A stretch of DNA of 64,000 nucleotides from Bugula neritina (lineage: Eukaryota; Bryozoa; Gymnolaemata; Cheilostomatida; Bugulidae), in contig OZ037773.1 of assembly GCA_964035545.1 (NCBI GenBank), positions 1,060,751 to 1,124,750 on the forward strand, in the 5' to 3' direction. The position numbers and the translations under genes are program-made. The notes below the pieces were generated by a model, which was not told the DNA's origin, made no database searches, and saw nothing but the letters and a program-made list of their open reading frames with translations. Below are positions 1-9,900 of the stretch, piece by piece; positions within the stretch are counted from its first letter, which is position 1; every line of letters begins with the position of its first letter.

Positions 1-348
1 ATTTGATAAATTAATAATACAAGAAAAAATAAAATACTTCTATTTGCAGGCAAAGATGAAAGTTAATATTTTCAAATGTATAAAAATACAATCTACAGTA
101 TATTTGCTTTCTGTATAACAGTTTTGTTAAATATTATAAGGTACATATAATATTATTAAATACAGTATGATACTTGAAAATAAAAATTGTATCGAGTATT
201 ATATTGAGTACATGAGAGTTATAGCCTGGCCTTGATGGTCATCTGCTCTGGGTATTAGAACAAGAGTCTTCTAGTGAAGTTCAAGAAGGAAATGATTAAT
301 TTCCAGTTATCTATGGAGGGGTTAGTATGAGCTCTAGTGACATCATAC
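1..348. other. AT-rich DNA, nothing recognised
   Basis: No convincing coding region, RNA gene or repeat was recognised in this AT-rich stretch. Confidence 0.5.
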
Positions 349-846
349 TGTAGTGAATTTACAGTTCACTATAAATTGTGAGTCCACTTATGCAAGGCCA
401 CTTCACCAGATTTCATACAATTTGAATAGCCTTTATTATTGTGATGGATTTCAGTGGCGTAATTTATGTTAGTATTAATCGAAAGGGGCCGACTCTATAT
501 TATATACTATTGTGGAGTTCGACTACATCGACCTGTAGCTATGGACAGCAGTGGCACCACTAGTAACCACCAATCAGGACAGACACACTAATTGATAGCA
601 GGTGGAGCTAGCTACTCGTAGTTGCAGTGCGCTGAGTAGCTAGCCGGCAGAGCAGCTTGGGACTTCATTTAGAGTAGTTGTGTATTAAAGCTCACTAATT
701 ATGTAATCGTTTCTATTCATGTTAGCAGTAAATAAAACTCCTTGTATCTTGTAAATAATAAACTTATCTTAGCGTAAACAACCTGGTGTAGTGGCTTTGT
801 TTAAGTTGACCCACACATAATATAGTGAATTGCGAAATTCACTACA
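349..846 (+). mobile_element. Solo LTR, gypsy family C type
   Basis: The segment begins TGTAGTGAATTT and ends AAATTCACTACA, so it has TG...CA termini. Its second half (from about 480) matches the LTR that precedes the gag start at 63320, and in reverse complement the LTR that begins at 54303. No primer site or coding sequence follows it, so it is read as a solo LTR. The flanks (CATAC and TTATT) do not form a target duplication, so the insertion may be rearranged. Both ends are short palindromes (see findings). Confidence 0.75.
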
Positions 847-1001
847 TTATTGCGATAACTCACTCTGCTGCTACTGTTAACACTATTCCGCATGATTACA
901 TAATAATAGAGTAACTTACACACAACTTTATAGTATTAGAACTCGATTCACTCTGCTGGCTACGCTGCCTAACTAGCTTCCACTACACATTTGTAGCTCC
1001 G
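847..1001 (-). mobile_element. Distal part of a decayed gypsy LTR (element G)
   Basis: This piece is continuous with 4765-5255 once the 1002-4759 insertion and its CTCCG duplication are removed. Read on the minus strand it is the downstream part of the element G LTR. Its outer boundary is not resolved because it abuts the solo LTR. Confidence 0.4.
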
Positions 1002-1214
1002 TGTTAGATTACCACAATGTAATAGTATGTCTTACCAGTGATAAAGCTGCTAGATAAAAGAGACCGTTCACTCTGTTTGTCTGGGTTTTATCCGCCTTAG
1101 CTTGTAGCTATCTCAGCTATACGGTGGCTGGTAGGGCAACTCTTAGTAACACGATAGCTCAAGTATCTGATAGGCTATTGTCATTAGCTAAACTCTCAGC
1201 GTGCCACTATAACA
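1002..1214 (-). repeat. 3' LTR of the short LTR element
   Basis: This 213-bp copy is identical to 4547-4759. On the minus strand it is preceded by GGAAGGGGG, a polypurine tract, at about 1217-1225. That fixes the direction of the element. Confidence 0.93.
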
Positions 1215-1551
1215 TGCCCCCTTCCAATAAAGGCTGGTGACCACCTGCTAAAACTAAGCATTTCAATTACATACTATTTCTAAAAGCTATAAGCTGATGA
1301 GTACCACATGTCTGTGGGTAAACTTACTCACCTCTATATGCCAGAAACTGTAAACACAAGTTTTAACTATTTGTAATTTAGTAGTTTGCGAGTCAGTGTG
1401 TCGTTGAGTGTGTGAGTAAATAAGTAGGTGAGTAAGTTAGGTGAGTAGGTTGTTTAGTGTGTTGGTAAGTGTGTAAGTAAGTGAGTTTGGATCGGAGGAT
1501 GTTCCCACCCTCTTCTCCCTCAGTCTCAGTTGCCTGAGACTGACCAGAACC
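1215..1551 (-). other. 3' untranslated region of the short LTR element
   Basis: This lies between the stop of the second ORF and the 3' LTR. At about 1396-1490 the plus strand carries many irregular copies of GTGAGTAAGT. At 1520-1625 there are two copies of a TCTCAGTTGCCTGA block. The polypurine tract sits at its left end. Confidence 0.6.
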
Positions 1552-2536
1552 TCAATGCAGTGCTTCGGGATTAGAAGATGTTTCCATCTTTACCTCCCCA
1601 GTCTCAGTTGCCTGAGGCTGACTAGGACTGTAGGTCGGTCTCAGACCAAGGTCTGAACCACCATGTACACCGGGGGTCTGGGGCTCTACGGCCATTGACT
1701 CCTCCCAAGTGTCGTCCCGAGGGCGACCTGGGGTCGGCGACTCCTCTACGGCCTTTGACTCCTCCTGGTTACCACTGGGACCTTCCGCAACTGTGGTTGC
1801 AGGGTTTAGTATTGTGCTACCCAACCCTCTGGAATGCACGTTGGCCACGCTGGCCCAGTTTTCGATTGCTACTTTAATAGCCATTGAGCACTGATACTGC
1901 CTGTTGAACTTTCGTTGAAGTTCTTGCTTTTCTCTATTTAATTCCTCTTTCCTTAGTGCATAAGCCTCTCCATCCAGGAAGTCGCACCCCGTCAAGCCAT
2001 TCAGGAACCCTGAAACTTCACTGACAATAACATTTTTAGGCTTTAATGCATGAACATAGCTTGATGATGTAGCTACACCACCAGAGGCAACACTTGCATA
2101 GTTTGATTTCTGACTACCTGAAACCTTGGCTAATTTTGGTGCTGGATCTTGAGAGTCAACACCATCAACAGCCTTCTGCTTGAAGCTAGAAGGTGCGTGA
2201 CTACAGTCTGAGGTTTTGTGTTCGGCTGCGACACAACACCAACTGCAATAGACTTCTCTGCAGTCCTCCACCCAATGACCCTTCTGCCCACACCTGTAAC
2301 ACTTATTATTGGGACAGTATCGGGCAGAGTAATCCCTGAAGCATCTACAGATGGCACACCTAGTTGTGCCCTTGTTGCCACATACCTCATATGGCTTCTT
2401 AAGCTTAGCCTTATCTTCTGTATTCTTGGGCTTACCCTTTTACCGTTTCTTTATGTCTTCCTGAGGGTCCGGCTTCAGACCAAGAGTCCATGTCGAATTC
2501 CCCTATACCTTCCTTCTCTTTCTCACTATTGCTCAT
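1552..2536 (-). CDS. Second zinc-knuckle ORF, apparent +1 frameshift
   Basis: An ATG at 2536 opens a 34-codon frame that ends at a TAA (2432-2434) in the context AAA GGG TAA G. The frame one base forward is open from this stop to 1552, with no ATG of its own. That frame starts Lys-Pro-Lys-Asn and soon carries a cysteine-rich block: a C-x2-C pair with a degenerate partner, then one perfect knuckle (CYRCGQKGHWVEDC, C-x2-C-x4-H-x4-C), then C-x2-C-x5-H-x4-C. The C-terminal part is rich in Pro, Glu, Ser and Thr. The inferred product is about 325 residues and would bind nucleic acid. Expression by +1 shifting at GGG-TAA is inference; a spliced RNA is an alternative. No family beyond zinc-knuckle is recognised. 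Confidence 0.55.
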
Positions 2537-2725
2537 TGTTTGTCTCTTTCTCTATCTATATATTGTTTTTCTCAAGTTTTCTAAAACGGTATCTATAAAA
2601 ACACATTATCATTTATACCTCTGCATGTTTAGTCTATTAGGAGGTTTGCTTAGTCTCCCCCGTCTAGTATGCATAATTTCTCCTTGTTCAGGAGGAAATA
2701 ACTTGCTGTCATTGCCATCATATAG

Positions 2726-3862
2726 TCAGCTTGCAAATTTGACTCTCCTATAACCCTTATTCCTATCACTACTCGCACTACTTGACCTATAAGGCTTGGT
2801 CTCCCTTTCGGGGCAATCTTTAGTGGTGTGCCCTCGACAGTTACATACAAAGCACCTTACATCAGGGCAGTCCCTAATTCTATGATCATGTTTTTTACAA
2901 TGATAGCAAAGATTTCCTTCTCTTCTAGGAGAGCTAAACCTTTTAGACCTAGAATGATAGTAACCCGAATTCAGTCTATCTACGAGAGGTTTTTCATCCT
3001 TCCTCCTTCGTTGGCTTGAACAGAATTTATCCCTACTATTGTAATGTCGTTTACTATGATCATCAGAGCTATTACTAGATCCACTCGAGCTTCTACTTCT
3101 ATAGTGGTCACTATTCCTAAGGCTACTTCTCAAATAAGGTCTCCACTTTATTCTAGATCTCGAAACCCTATTAACAGAATAACTGTCACAGGTGTCACTG
3201 CTACTGTTTCTAGTCTGCTTGAGAGAACTTACAGCCCCGACTTCTTGTTTGACGTCCACTATTGTCCTAGCTTCATTTAAAAGTAGGTCTGAGTCTCTAG
3301 CTAGCTTTTTTGCTTTAAGCTTGGTATTTAAGTCATCCCAGGATAAATCGGGTTTTTGCAATAATTGTCTCCTAGCATTAGTATCGCGCAAGCCATTTAC
3401 TGCTAAGGCAACACTAAGTCTCCTTCTAACATCCTCGGTCCCAGCACCTAAACCTAATTCTCTACTAAGTTTTTCTACTCTCAGCAAGTATTCTCTTTCA
3501 TCCTCATCAATGGCCTGTGACACTGTCACAAACCTCATTGTTTTAACATAAAAGCTATCTGACCTATCATAGTGGCCCCTAAGTAGACCTAATGCTTGCT
3601 CATAGCCTTCATTCCCATTGTTTCTCAAATCAAAGCCAAGAGATTGTAACGTGGCTCTACCATCATTGCCTATTGCGCTCAACAATGCTAACAACTTAGT
3701 CCTACCTCTAAATTTATTTACTTCTACACCCTCCACTGTCTCTTTTCCCAGATTCAAAGTAGTTAACTCTACTGTTATCTCAAATTGAGCTAGCCAATCA
3801 TTCCATGATCCTGTCACATCATTACAATTCAATTGAAGTCTTGGAAATGAATTTAAATCCAT
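2726..3862 (-). CDS. Gag-like protein with two zinc knuckles
   Basis: An uninterrupted 378-residue ORF starts at an ATG and follows the long leader. Residues 1-210 look like a retrotransposon Gag capsid region: helical, with a WNDWLAQFE segment near the start. Residues about 210-310 are rich in Ser, Arg and Lys. Two consecutive C-x2-C-x4-H-x4-C knuckles follow (CYHCKKHDHRIRDC and CFVCNCRGHTTKDC), and the tail is basic. Its expected role is to package element RNA in a cytoplasmic particle. The ORF has no lesion, in keeping with the identical LTRs. No protease follows it, so any processing must come from another element. Confidence 0.82.
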   Translation of the reverse strand: MDLNSFPRLQLNCNDVTGSWNDWLAQFEITVELTTLNLGKETVEGVEVNKFRGRTKLLALLSAIGNDGRATLQSLGFDLRNNGNEGYEQALGLLRGHYDRSDSFYVKTMRFVTVSQAIDEDEREYLLRVEKLSRELGLGAGTEDVRRRLSVALAVNGLRDTNARRQLLQKPDLSWDDLNTKLKAKKLARDSDLLLNEARTIVDVKQEVGAVSSLKQTRNSSSDTCDSYSVNRVSRSRIKWRPYLRSSLRNSDHYRSRSSSGSSNSSDDHSKRHYNSRDKFCSSQRRRKDEKPLVDRLNSGYYHSRSKRFSSPRREGNLCYHCKKHDHRIRDCPDVRCFVCNCRGHTTKDCPERETKPYRSSSASSDRNKGYRRVKFAS

Positions 3863-4546
3863 GACTTTGTTGTTATAATTCCCTGTGCTACAAAGGTTAC
3901 TACTTGTACTAGCTTGGAGCCTTGATTTACTCGTGTGTTATGTCAAGATGCCAATCACAAAATATCTTAAACACTGAGTATCACTGTTTCGGTCACTTGT
4001 TGTAAATGACTGTAGTATCACAGTTGCCAGCTGTGAATCACGATATCAAATTACGATTATCACTCATTAGACTACACTAACAATAACACTACACTAACAA
4101 TAACACTACACTAACAGTAACACTGCACCAACAGTAACACTGCACCACCAGTAACACTGCACCAACAGTAGCACTGCACCAACAGTAACACTGCACCACC
4201 AGTAGCACTGCACCAACAGTAGCACTGCACCAACAGTAACACTGCACCAACAGTAACACTCCACCAACAGTAACACTGCACTACACTACACTACACTACA
4301 CTACACTACACTACACTACACTACACTACACTACACTACACTACACTACACTACACTACACTACACTACACTACACTACACTACACTACACTACACTACA
4401 CTACACTACACTTATATTATTATATTATATTCAAAACACTTGCAACTGATAATGATTAATTGAAGAAAGTACTTATCTATCATCTATAGTTGTAAGGACA
4501 GAAAGAGTTTCTCACTGGCAGGTTCGTTAAAATGCTGACTGCGCCA
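3863..4546 (-). other. Leader of the short LTR element, with primer site
   Basis: This is about 680 bases between the LTR and the gag start. Directly after the LTR (4546 downward, minus strand) it reads TGGCGCAGTCAGC, the usual TGG start of a tRNA primer site; the tRNA is not identified. Most of the rest is tandem repeat (4080-4410). Confidence 0.6.
4080..4410. repeat. 17-bp minisatellite running into a CTACA array
   Basis: About 4080-4280 holds imperfect 15-18 bp units of the form CACCAACAGTAACACTG. From 4281 to 4410 there are 26 perfect CTACA pentamers. The pentamer looks like an expansion from the CTACACTAACA units at the left edge. Confidence 0.92.
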
Positions 4547-4759
4547 TGTTAGATTACCACAATGTAATAGTATGTCTTACCAGTGATAAAGCTGCTAGAT
4601 AAAAGAGACCGTTCACTCTGTTTGTCTGGGTTTTATCCGCCTTAGCTTGTAGCTATCTCAGCTATACGGTGGCTGGTAGGGCAACTCTTAGTAACACGAT
4701 AGCTCAAGTATCTGATAGGCTATTGTCATTAGCTAAACTCTCAGCGTGCCACTATAACA
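4547..4759 (-). repeat. 5' LTR of the short LTR element
   Basis: This 213-bp copy is identical to 1002-1214. It is flanked on the outside by CTCCG, matching the 5 bases left of 1002. Confidence 0.93.
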
Positions 4760-4764
4760 CTCCG

Positions 4765-5255
4765 CCTACTAATTAATTGTTAGCCACATCTCATTGGTCA
4801 ACACGGTGGTGCCATCCTGATGACACGATGTTGGCTGCATCATGTAACTGTCTGAGTGAGAAGTATTCTTTCGATATAACTAATGCATTACTAAAAACTA
4901 TTACAATAGTCCGCACACAAGTACATGTAGTGATATTGTTGTAATTTGCACAATTACTATGCTTTCTAACTAGTAATTACTAGGGTAGTAGCCGTATAAT
5001 AATCTTCATTATCCATAATAAACACAGTATAAAACATTACATCAAATTACAGTAATACAATAGCCATCTAACTATGTGCGTACACTTCGAGTTCTCGCTC
5101 ACAACAACGTGATAATTGCTAACTACCCGGGAACTGTCACTGGGTCGGAAATTCACCTTCCAGTTCTTCTTTTTGGATAATACATTGGGGGCTTTTAGTA
5201 TTCCTCGAATGGAGAGGAGATGATTCTACATTATGATACTGCGTGACCCACTACA
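4765..5255 (-). mobile_element. Decayed gypsy LTR (element G), promoter-side part
   Basis: On the minus strand this starts TGTAGTGGGTCACGC straight after a hairpin and polypurine tract (5256-5287). It shares blocks such as AGTAATTG-x-GC-AAATTAC with the LTR piece ending at 32142, so the two are related LTRs. It is interrupted by the insertion at 1002-4759. Confidence 0.5.
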
Positions 5256-5287
5256 CCACCCCCACCAGCAGAAAGCCCTACTTTCTG
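5256..5287 (-). promoter_or_regulatory. Hairpin plus polypurine tract of element G
   Basis: On the minus strand CAGAAAG, loop TAGGG, CTTTCTG is followed by CTGGTGGGGGTGG and the LTR start. This is the same module as next to the 3' LTRs of copies 1-3 and D. Confidence 0.75.
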
Positions 5288-5327
5288 ATAACACAAAAAA
5301 ACACACAAAAAACAGTGAACATAATAT

Positions 5328-5635
5328 TGTTATGTTTTTTAGAATTAAGGTTGATATGCAACCCAGAGAGTCTAATTACTTGCTATAGAACTGCACCAGG
5401 ATAAGTCGAGTGAACGAGTATATATTTTAAACACAATAATACATTACAAAAACGATACAAATACATTTGACAATTCACACATCTAGACTATTCAGCACTC
5501 TAACTTCGACTGACTAACAGCGGAAAACTATTACTGCTGCTAACTAATCCGAAGCCGCTAATTGGCTATCAATTGTTCCGGGTCAATTACACGACCCTGT
5601 ATACTGTGCTGCTGGTAGCTCCACGAGCCAACACA
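5328..5635 (-). repeat. 3' LTR of family A copy 1
   Basis: On the plus strand it begins TGTTATG and ends CAACACA. It aligns end to end with 12491-12799, with about eight base differences. Confidence 0.9.
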
Positions 5636-5666
5636 CCGCCCCCACCAGCAGAAAACCCTCTTTCTG
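5636..5666 (-). promoter_or_regulatory. Hairpin plus polypurine tract, copy 1
   Basis: On the minus strand CAGAAAG-AGGG-TTTTCTG can fold with one G-T wobble, followed by CTGGTGGGGGCGG abutting the LTR. The purine-rich part is the expected plus-strand DNA primer of reverse transcription. Confidence 0.8.
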
Positions 5667-5929
5667 ATATATAAAAAAAATACTTCTTCATTAACCACAT
5701 ACATCAGTAGACCAAAAGATAATACATAACACATATAAAGATACATAATAACAGACAGAGTCATTATAACAGCAAGTTGCATACAATTGGCCAGCTGTAG
5801 AGGAGGAATACCGGCTAGCTGTAGTATTGGACAAAGAGTCGACCTGTCGAGCAGTCAAGCATTTGCATGATAGTCTTGGGTCTCCCAAGAGGACGAAGTT
5901 GTGGATTATTCCGGGTCGCAGAACCAGAG

Positions 5930-6783
5930 TCAATGTTGGGCACGCCGATGTTTGGCTTGGCATGTACGTAGCTTACGCTTAATCCGGCCCACTGATCCTT
6001 TTAGTTGGAAGAGCCCCGTCGTGGTATTGAGCAGGTCTGGTGCTAACTGCGTAAATTCCTCTCGCAGTCGGAGGAGACGTTCCTCCACTGTGGCCAGGCG
6101 AGCAGGGTCTGAGGACAGTGTCCGTCTGCGGCGCAGCGGGAACTGGGAGACCTGGTTCCTCTCTTCGTCGAGGTATGGGAGACCTCTCCTTCTTCAGGGT
6201 AGGAAAACTCCTCGGGGGTGTACGCAATCTGAGGGCGGTCAGATACCAATGGGGATTGTTGCCTGGCATAGTCTAATACGCGTTGGAAACCCAAGGTCAG
6301 GACGGCTAGCAACATCGCCTTCTTTACTAGGGGTCGTATCAGAGTGAGGAATTCTGGATAGAGCTTGGCATCTACCACGTAATTCTCTTTGGAGAAACAG
6401 CCCGTCGCTCGATGTCTGGTGACGGGGTAGGGGTAGACATCATTGTATCCGCAGGGGCAGAATGTGAGTAAGAGATGGGCGTTGACATGTAGCTTCAAGG
6501 AGCGGTGAGAGGCACATTCTTCCCCACAAATCTAGCATCGCGTCCGTCCTCTAGACCCCCAGGCCGTTTCTATCTGCTCCTCTGTTTCTGGAGACACCCA
6601 CCGCCAACGGCGGCGCAGTGGCTCGGGCCGGTCACCATTGGCATACTCTTCAGGATGCGGAGCGGGAAGTGCTCTATCCCGTACCCTGGTTGTAGCGGGT
6701 CGAGTGTAACCTGAAAAAGTTTCAACAGTGTTAGTATAATACACTGCCGTGTTGTCAGCTTGAACAGCCTGGCAACTCCTCAT
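5930..6783 (-). pseudogene. ORF3 of copy 1: zinc-finger/coiled-coil protein, broken
   Basis: The frame begins at an ATG (6781-6783). The region before residue 83 is Arg-Pro rich. Residues 83-103 form a C-x2-C-x12-H-x3-H finger, and residues 109-129 a C-x-C-x12-H-x4-C finger-like block. An Arg/Ser/Pro-rich stretch and a C-terminal heptad-rich, basic segment follow. In this copy CAG has become TAG at finger position 84, and a frameshift lies near 6140. No signal peptide or membrane segment is seen, so it is not an envelope-type protein. Nucleic-acid binding is inferred from the fingers and basic tail. Related frames occur at 32935-33795 and 45683-46536. Confidence 0.72.
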
Positions 6784-6974
6784 TCAGTTACCTCGTAGAG
6801 ATTTATTGTAGTGAATAGTCAAATAGAACACGTATTGCAATGAGATTATAAAATCTCTAAGTCAAACTGAGTTCTTACTACGGTAGTTCACTAACCTATC
6901 TCCAGCTCATTTGACTCAGTGAGTCGGAGCTGAGCGATGCAATCTAGTTTCATATTAAGATATAGTTAACTCAC
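6711..6974 (-). other. Candidate intron between pol and ORF3, copy 1
   Basis: On the minus strand the donor is TGGG|GTGAGT at the end of the pol frame. The acceptor is CTTTTTCAG|GTTACAC inside ORF3. Joining them leaves phase 1 on both sides, so the pol frame would run into the ORF3 frame. Matching sites exist in copies 2 and 3. Confidence 0.5.
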
Positions 6975-9900
6975 CCCACGATCTGTTGTCATAAGACATA
7001 CTGAATTTGTGAAATGGTTTGAACTGCTGCTTAGAAACACGTCTACTCTTGACTGCATTAGCGTATGAAAAGATCGAGCAACGTGGTTGGGGTGCGTGAT
7101 TAAGACTTTGTGCACCCAGCGGATGAATTTTGTTTCTATTTCCGCCAATACAAAAGTTGATATGTTTGTGGTGTTGACAACTCCCACATTTGCTCGATAC
7201 TTTTCTCGTACGGTTTTCCCCTAGACTTTCATACGCGGAGCTTTTAACGCAGTCGCATACGAAGTCCTTCAAATATGCGGGGGGTTGCCTCGTACGCTGT
7301 CCCCTTTCTAGGGGGGGTGACACGCTCGCCGGTTCATTAGCAGGGGCCTCTAATGGCGTCTCTGCTTCACCGTTAGCGGTCATTTCTTCTTGTTCTCCGG
7401 ATGGAGCCCCTCCCTCCGTGGGGGTTCGCACTTCCGGAACCGGCTCGGTTTTTAGAAGTGACGGAATTAGACTTGGCGGTGGCGGACACGCTTCTGTTGG
7501 TAAAAGCTGTCTTTCTTCCCTCACCAAGTTTTCTTCCCGCGGTATGACCACTTCGTATTCAGGTCCATGCCGCCGTCGCCCGCGTGTTGTTGTCTGCCTC
7601 CTGGGCTCCAACAACGGGGGGCTTCTCCCACCGCGTCGGGGCTAGCCCAATACGGCTTCAAGCAAGACTCATTCTGGATAGACACCTGTCCTGAGCGCTC
7701 AATCTTGTACGTATGGTTGGGCATAGCTTCGACGATCACGTAGGGCCCCACGAACTTAGGCTGTAACTTAGACGCCTGACCGCGACGCCTACGGTAATTG
7801 ACCATCCACACCTTATCCCCTGTTTGGTAGAGGGGTGGTCCCTCGGAATCTTCGTGTCGCACCTTCCACCTTCCACATCCGTTCCACTAGTTAACTGGCA
7901 TACTCGTGAATCGAGTTGTCTAGCTCTGGAACGTGGTAGGTGAGATGGTCAGGTACCCGGGTCTCTCTCCCGAGCATCAAGAGGTTTGGGGTCTCACCAG
8001 TACTGGTGTGTGGGGTGCTACGGTATGCACGCATGAACTGCGGCAACACCGTGTCCCATTCCACTTGAGTGCGTTCAAGGAGGAGACTCCGGAGCGCATC
8101 ACCTAGCATCCGGTTGTTGCGCTCCACCACCCCATTGCCTTGTGGGTGATAGGGGGTGGTACTGCTCTGATTTACTCCCCAGAGGCGGCAAAGGTCGCTC
8201 ATCAGTTGAGACTGGAATTGAGCGCCTTGATCAGAGTGTATCTGCTCGGGTAGACCGAAATAACAGAATACATGTTGGTCTAGTACCCTGGCCACTGTTG
8301 GGGCTGACGCATCTGGGATAGCCAGAGCATCCGCCCACCTAGTAAAGTGGTCGGTTAATACTAATATCCAACTATTGCCTCTGGGGGTCAGGGGCATGGG
8401 TCCGACCAGGTCAACAGCTACCACTTGCCACGGCCTGCCAGCATATAGCCTCCGCCGTCCCGCTTCACCAGGGAGACGGCCATGCTTGCTGGCCTGGCAG
8501 AATTCGCACTGCTTAACTCTGAGCCGGACATCCCGCCCCATTTTGGGCCAATACCACCGGAGTTGTAATTTGGAGATCACTCTCTTGACTCCTGCGTGGG
8601 CCTGTTTGTGAGTGTCCCAGATTAACTCGCGGCGTATGGCACTGGGGCAGACCACCCTTTTCCTCTCCGGGTGTCTGCTGTTGGCAGCTAGGGAGATGGT
8701 CAATAGACCGTCCTGCCCGATCCTCAGCGAGTCCCAACGCTGGCAGAGTAGCCGGAACTCGGCGCATCCCTGCCGTATCCGTTCCTCGCTGGGTCGTCGC
8801 CCGTCCTTTTTGGCCCGATATATGTCTGCCACTACCCCAGGCAACTCCTCTTGGAGCTTCTTCAGCTCCCGGACATTATCGACCAGTACAGGATTGGCGC
8901 GGAGGTTCTGTACAATCTCCGGGGACTTGTCAACCTCCTGCCTGAGTTGACCTTGGTCCCAGTAAAACCTTGCTCCGTGGTGAGCCAATGTCTCTAACTC
9001 GCATCGCGGGGGACCTCCATCCCTCCTCTCGATGTTGAGACACTGTTTGCAACCTCCGTCAGGTCGGCGGCTCAAACCATCTGCATTGCTGTGTCTCTTG
9101 CCCGGTCAATGTTCGATCCGGTACGAGAACTCAGCTAGGATTTCGAGCCACCGGGCGACCTGACTAGAGGGCTCTGCTCTCTTGCACAACCAGATCAGCG
9201 AGGCATGATCCCTACGCAGCCGGAACTTCCTGCCATATAAGTATGGTCTGAAGTGCTTCACTGACTTGATTACTGCCAGCAGCTCCTTGCGGGTAGTGCA
9301 GTAATTTCGTTCAGTTGGTCAGAGAGACTTGCTGTAGTAGGCTACTACTACCTCTCGGCCTTCCTGCACTTGAGACAGCACAGCACCAACATTTTGGTCA
9401 CTGGCGTCAGTGTCGAGGATATACTCCAGAGTGGGGTCTGGGTAGGCCAAGATGGGCGCCGTTAGCAGGCAGCCCTTGAGGCTGTCGAACGCTCCTTGTT
9501 CGACTGGGGTCCACTGCCACATCACTCCCTTTGCGGTGAGCCGATTTAACGGCTGCGCTATGTCCGTAAAGTCTGGTATGTATTGCCTGTAATACCTTAC
9601 CAGCCCCAAGAAAGCCCGGAGTCCGGTCAAGTCTTGGGGGGTGACCCAGTCTTCTATTGCCCGTACCTTCTCGGGATCCGTTGCCACGCCGTTTCGACCG
9701 ACAACGTGCCCCAGGTACTTAACCTCTGGCTGCAATAGAGCGCACTTGGAAGGTTTGAGCTTAAGACCGGCACCTCGGAGTCTCTCAAAGACCTCCTGCA
9801 GACGACTGACATGTGTCTCGAAGTCTGGGGAGATCACGATGACATCATCGAGGTAGATCAGCAGTGTCTTCCAATGGAGCCCGCTGAGGACTTGCTCCAT

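Larger units (their letters stand above)
1002..4759 (-). mobile_element. Complete non-autonomous LTR retrotransposon, 3.76 kb
   Basis: Two 213-bp LTRs (1002-1214 and 4547-4759) are identical by eye and begin TGTTAG and end TATAACA. The whole element is flanked by a perfect 5-bp target duplication, CTCCG (997-1001 and 4760-4764). On the minus strand the order is LTR, a primer-site-like TGGCGC start, a long leader with tandem repeats, a gag-like ORF (2726-3862), a second zinc-knuckle ORF (1552-2536), a polypurine tract and LTR. No protease, reverse transcriptase or integrase is present, so it must borrow enzymes from another element. Identical LTRs imply a recent insertion. It landed inside the older LTR of element G. 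Confidence 0.92.

Noticed and set aside
344-851. Target duplication of the solo LTR
   Set aside because: CATAC and TTATT do not match, so none is claimed.
1396-1490. GTGAGTAAGT-rich stretch as a cluster of splice donors
   Set aside because: It lies on the strand opposite to the element's genes and looks like an irregular simple repeat.
4080-4410. CRISPR-like array
   Set aside because: Units are contiguous, without spacers; a plain mini- and microsatellite in a eukaryotic element.
8375-8950. Antisense frames over integrase
   Set aside because: Shadows of the minus-strand pol gene, with no start context or family signature. The same applies to antisense frames throughout the gypsy copies.
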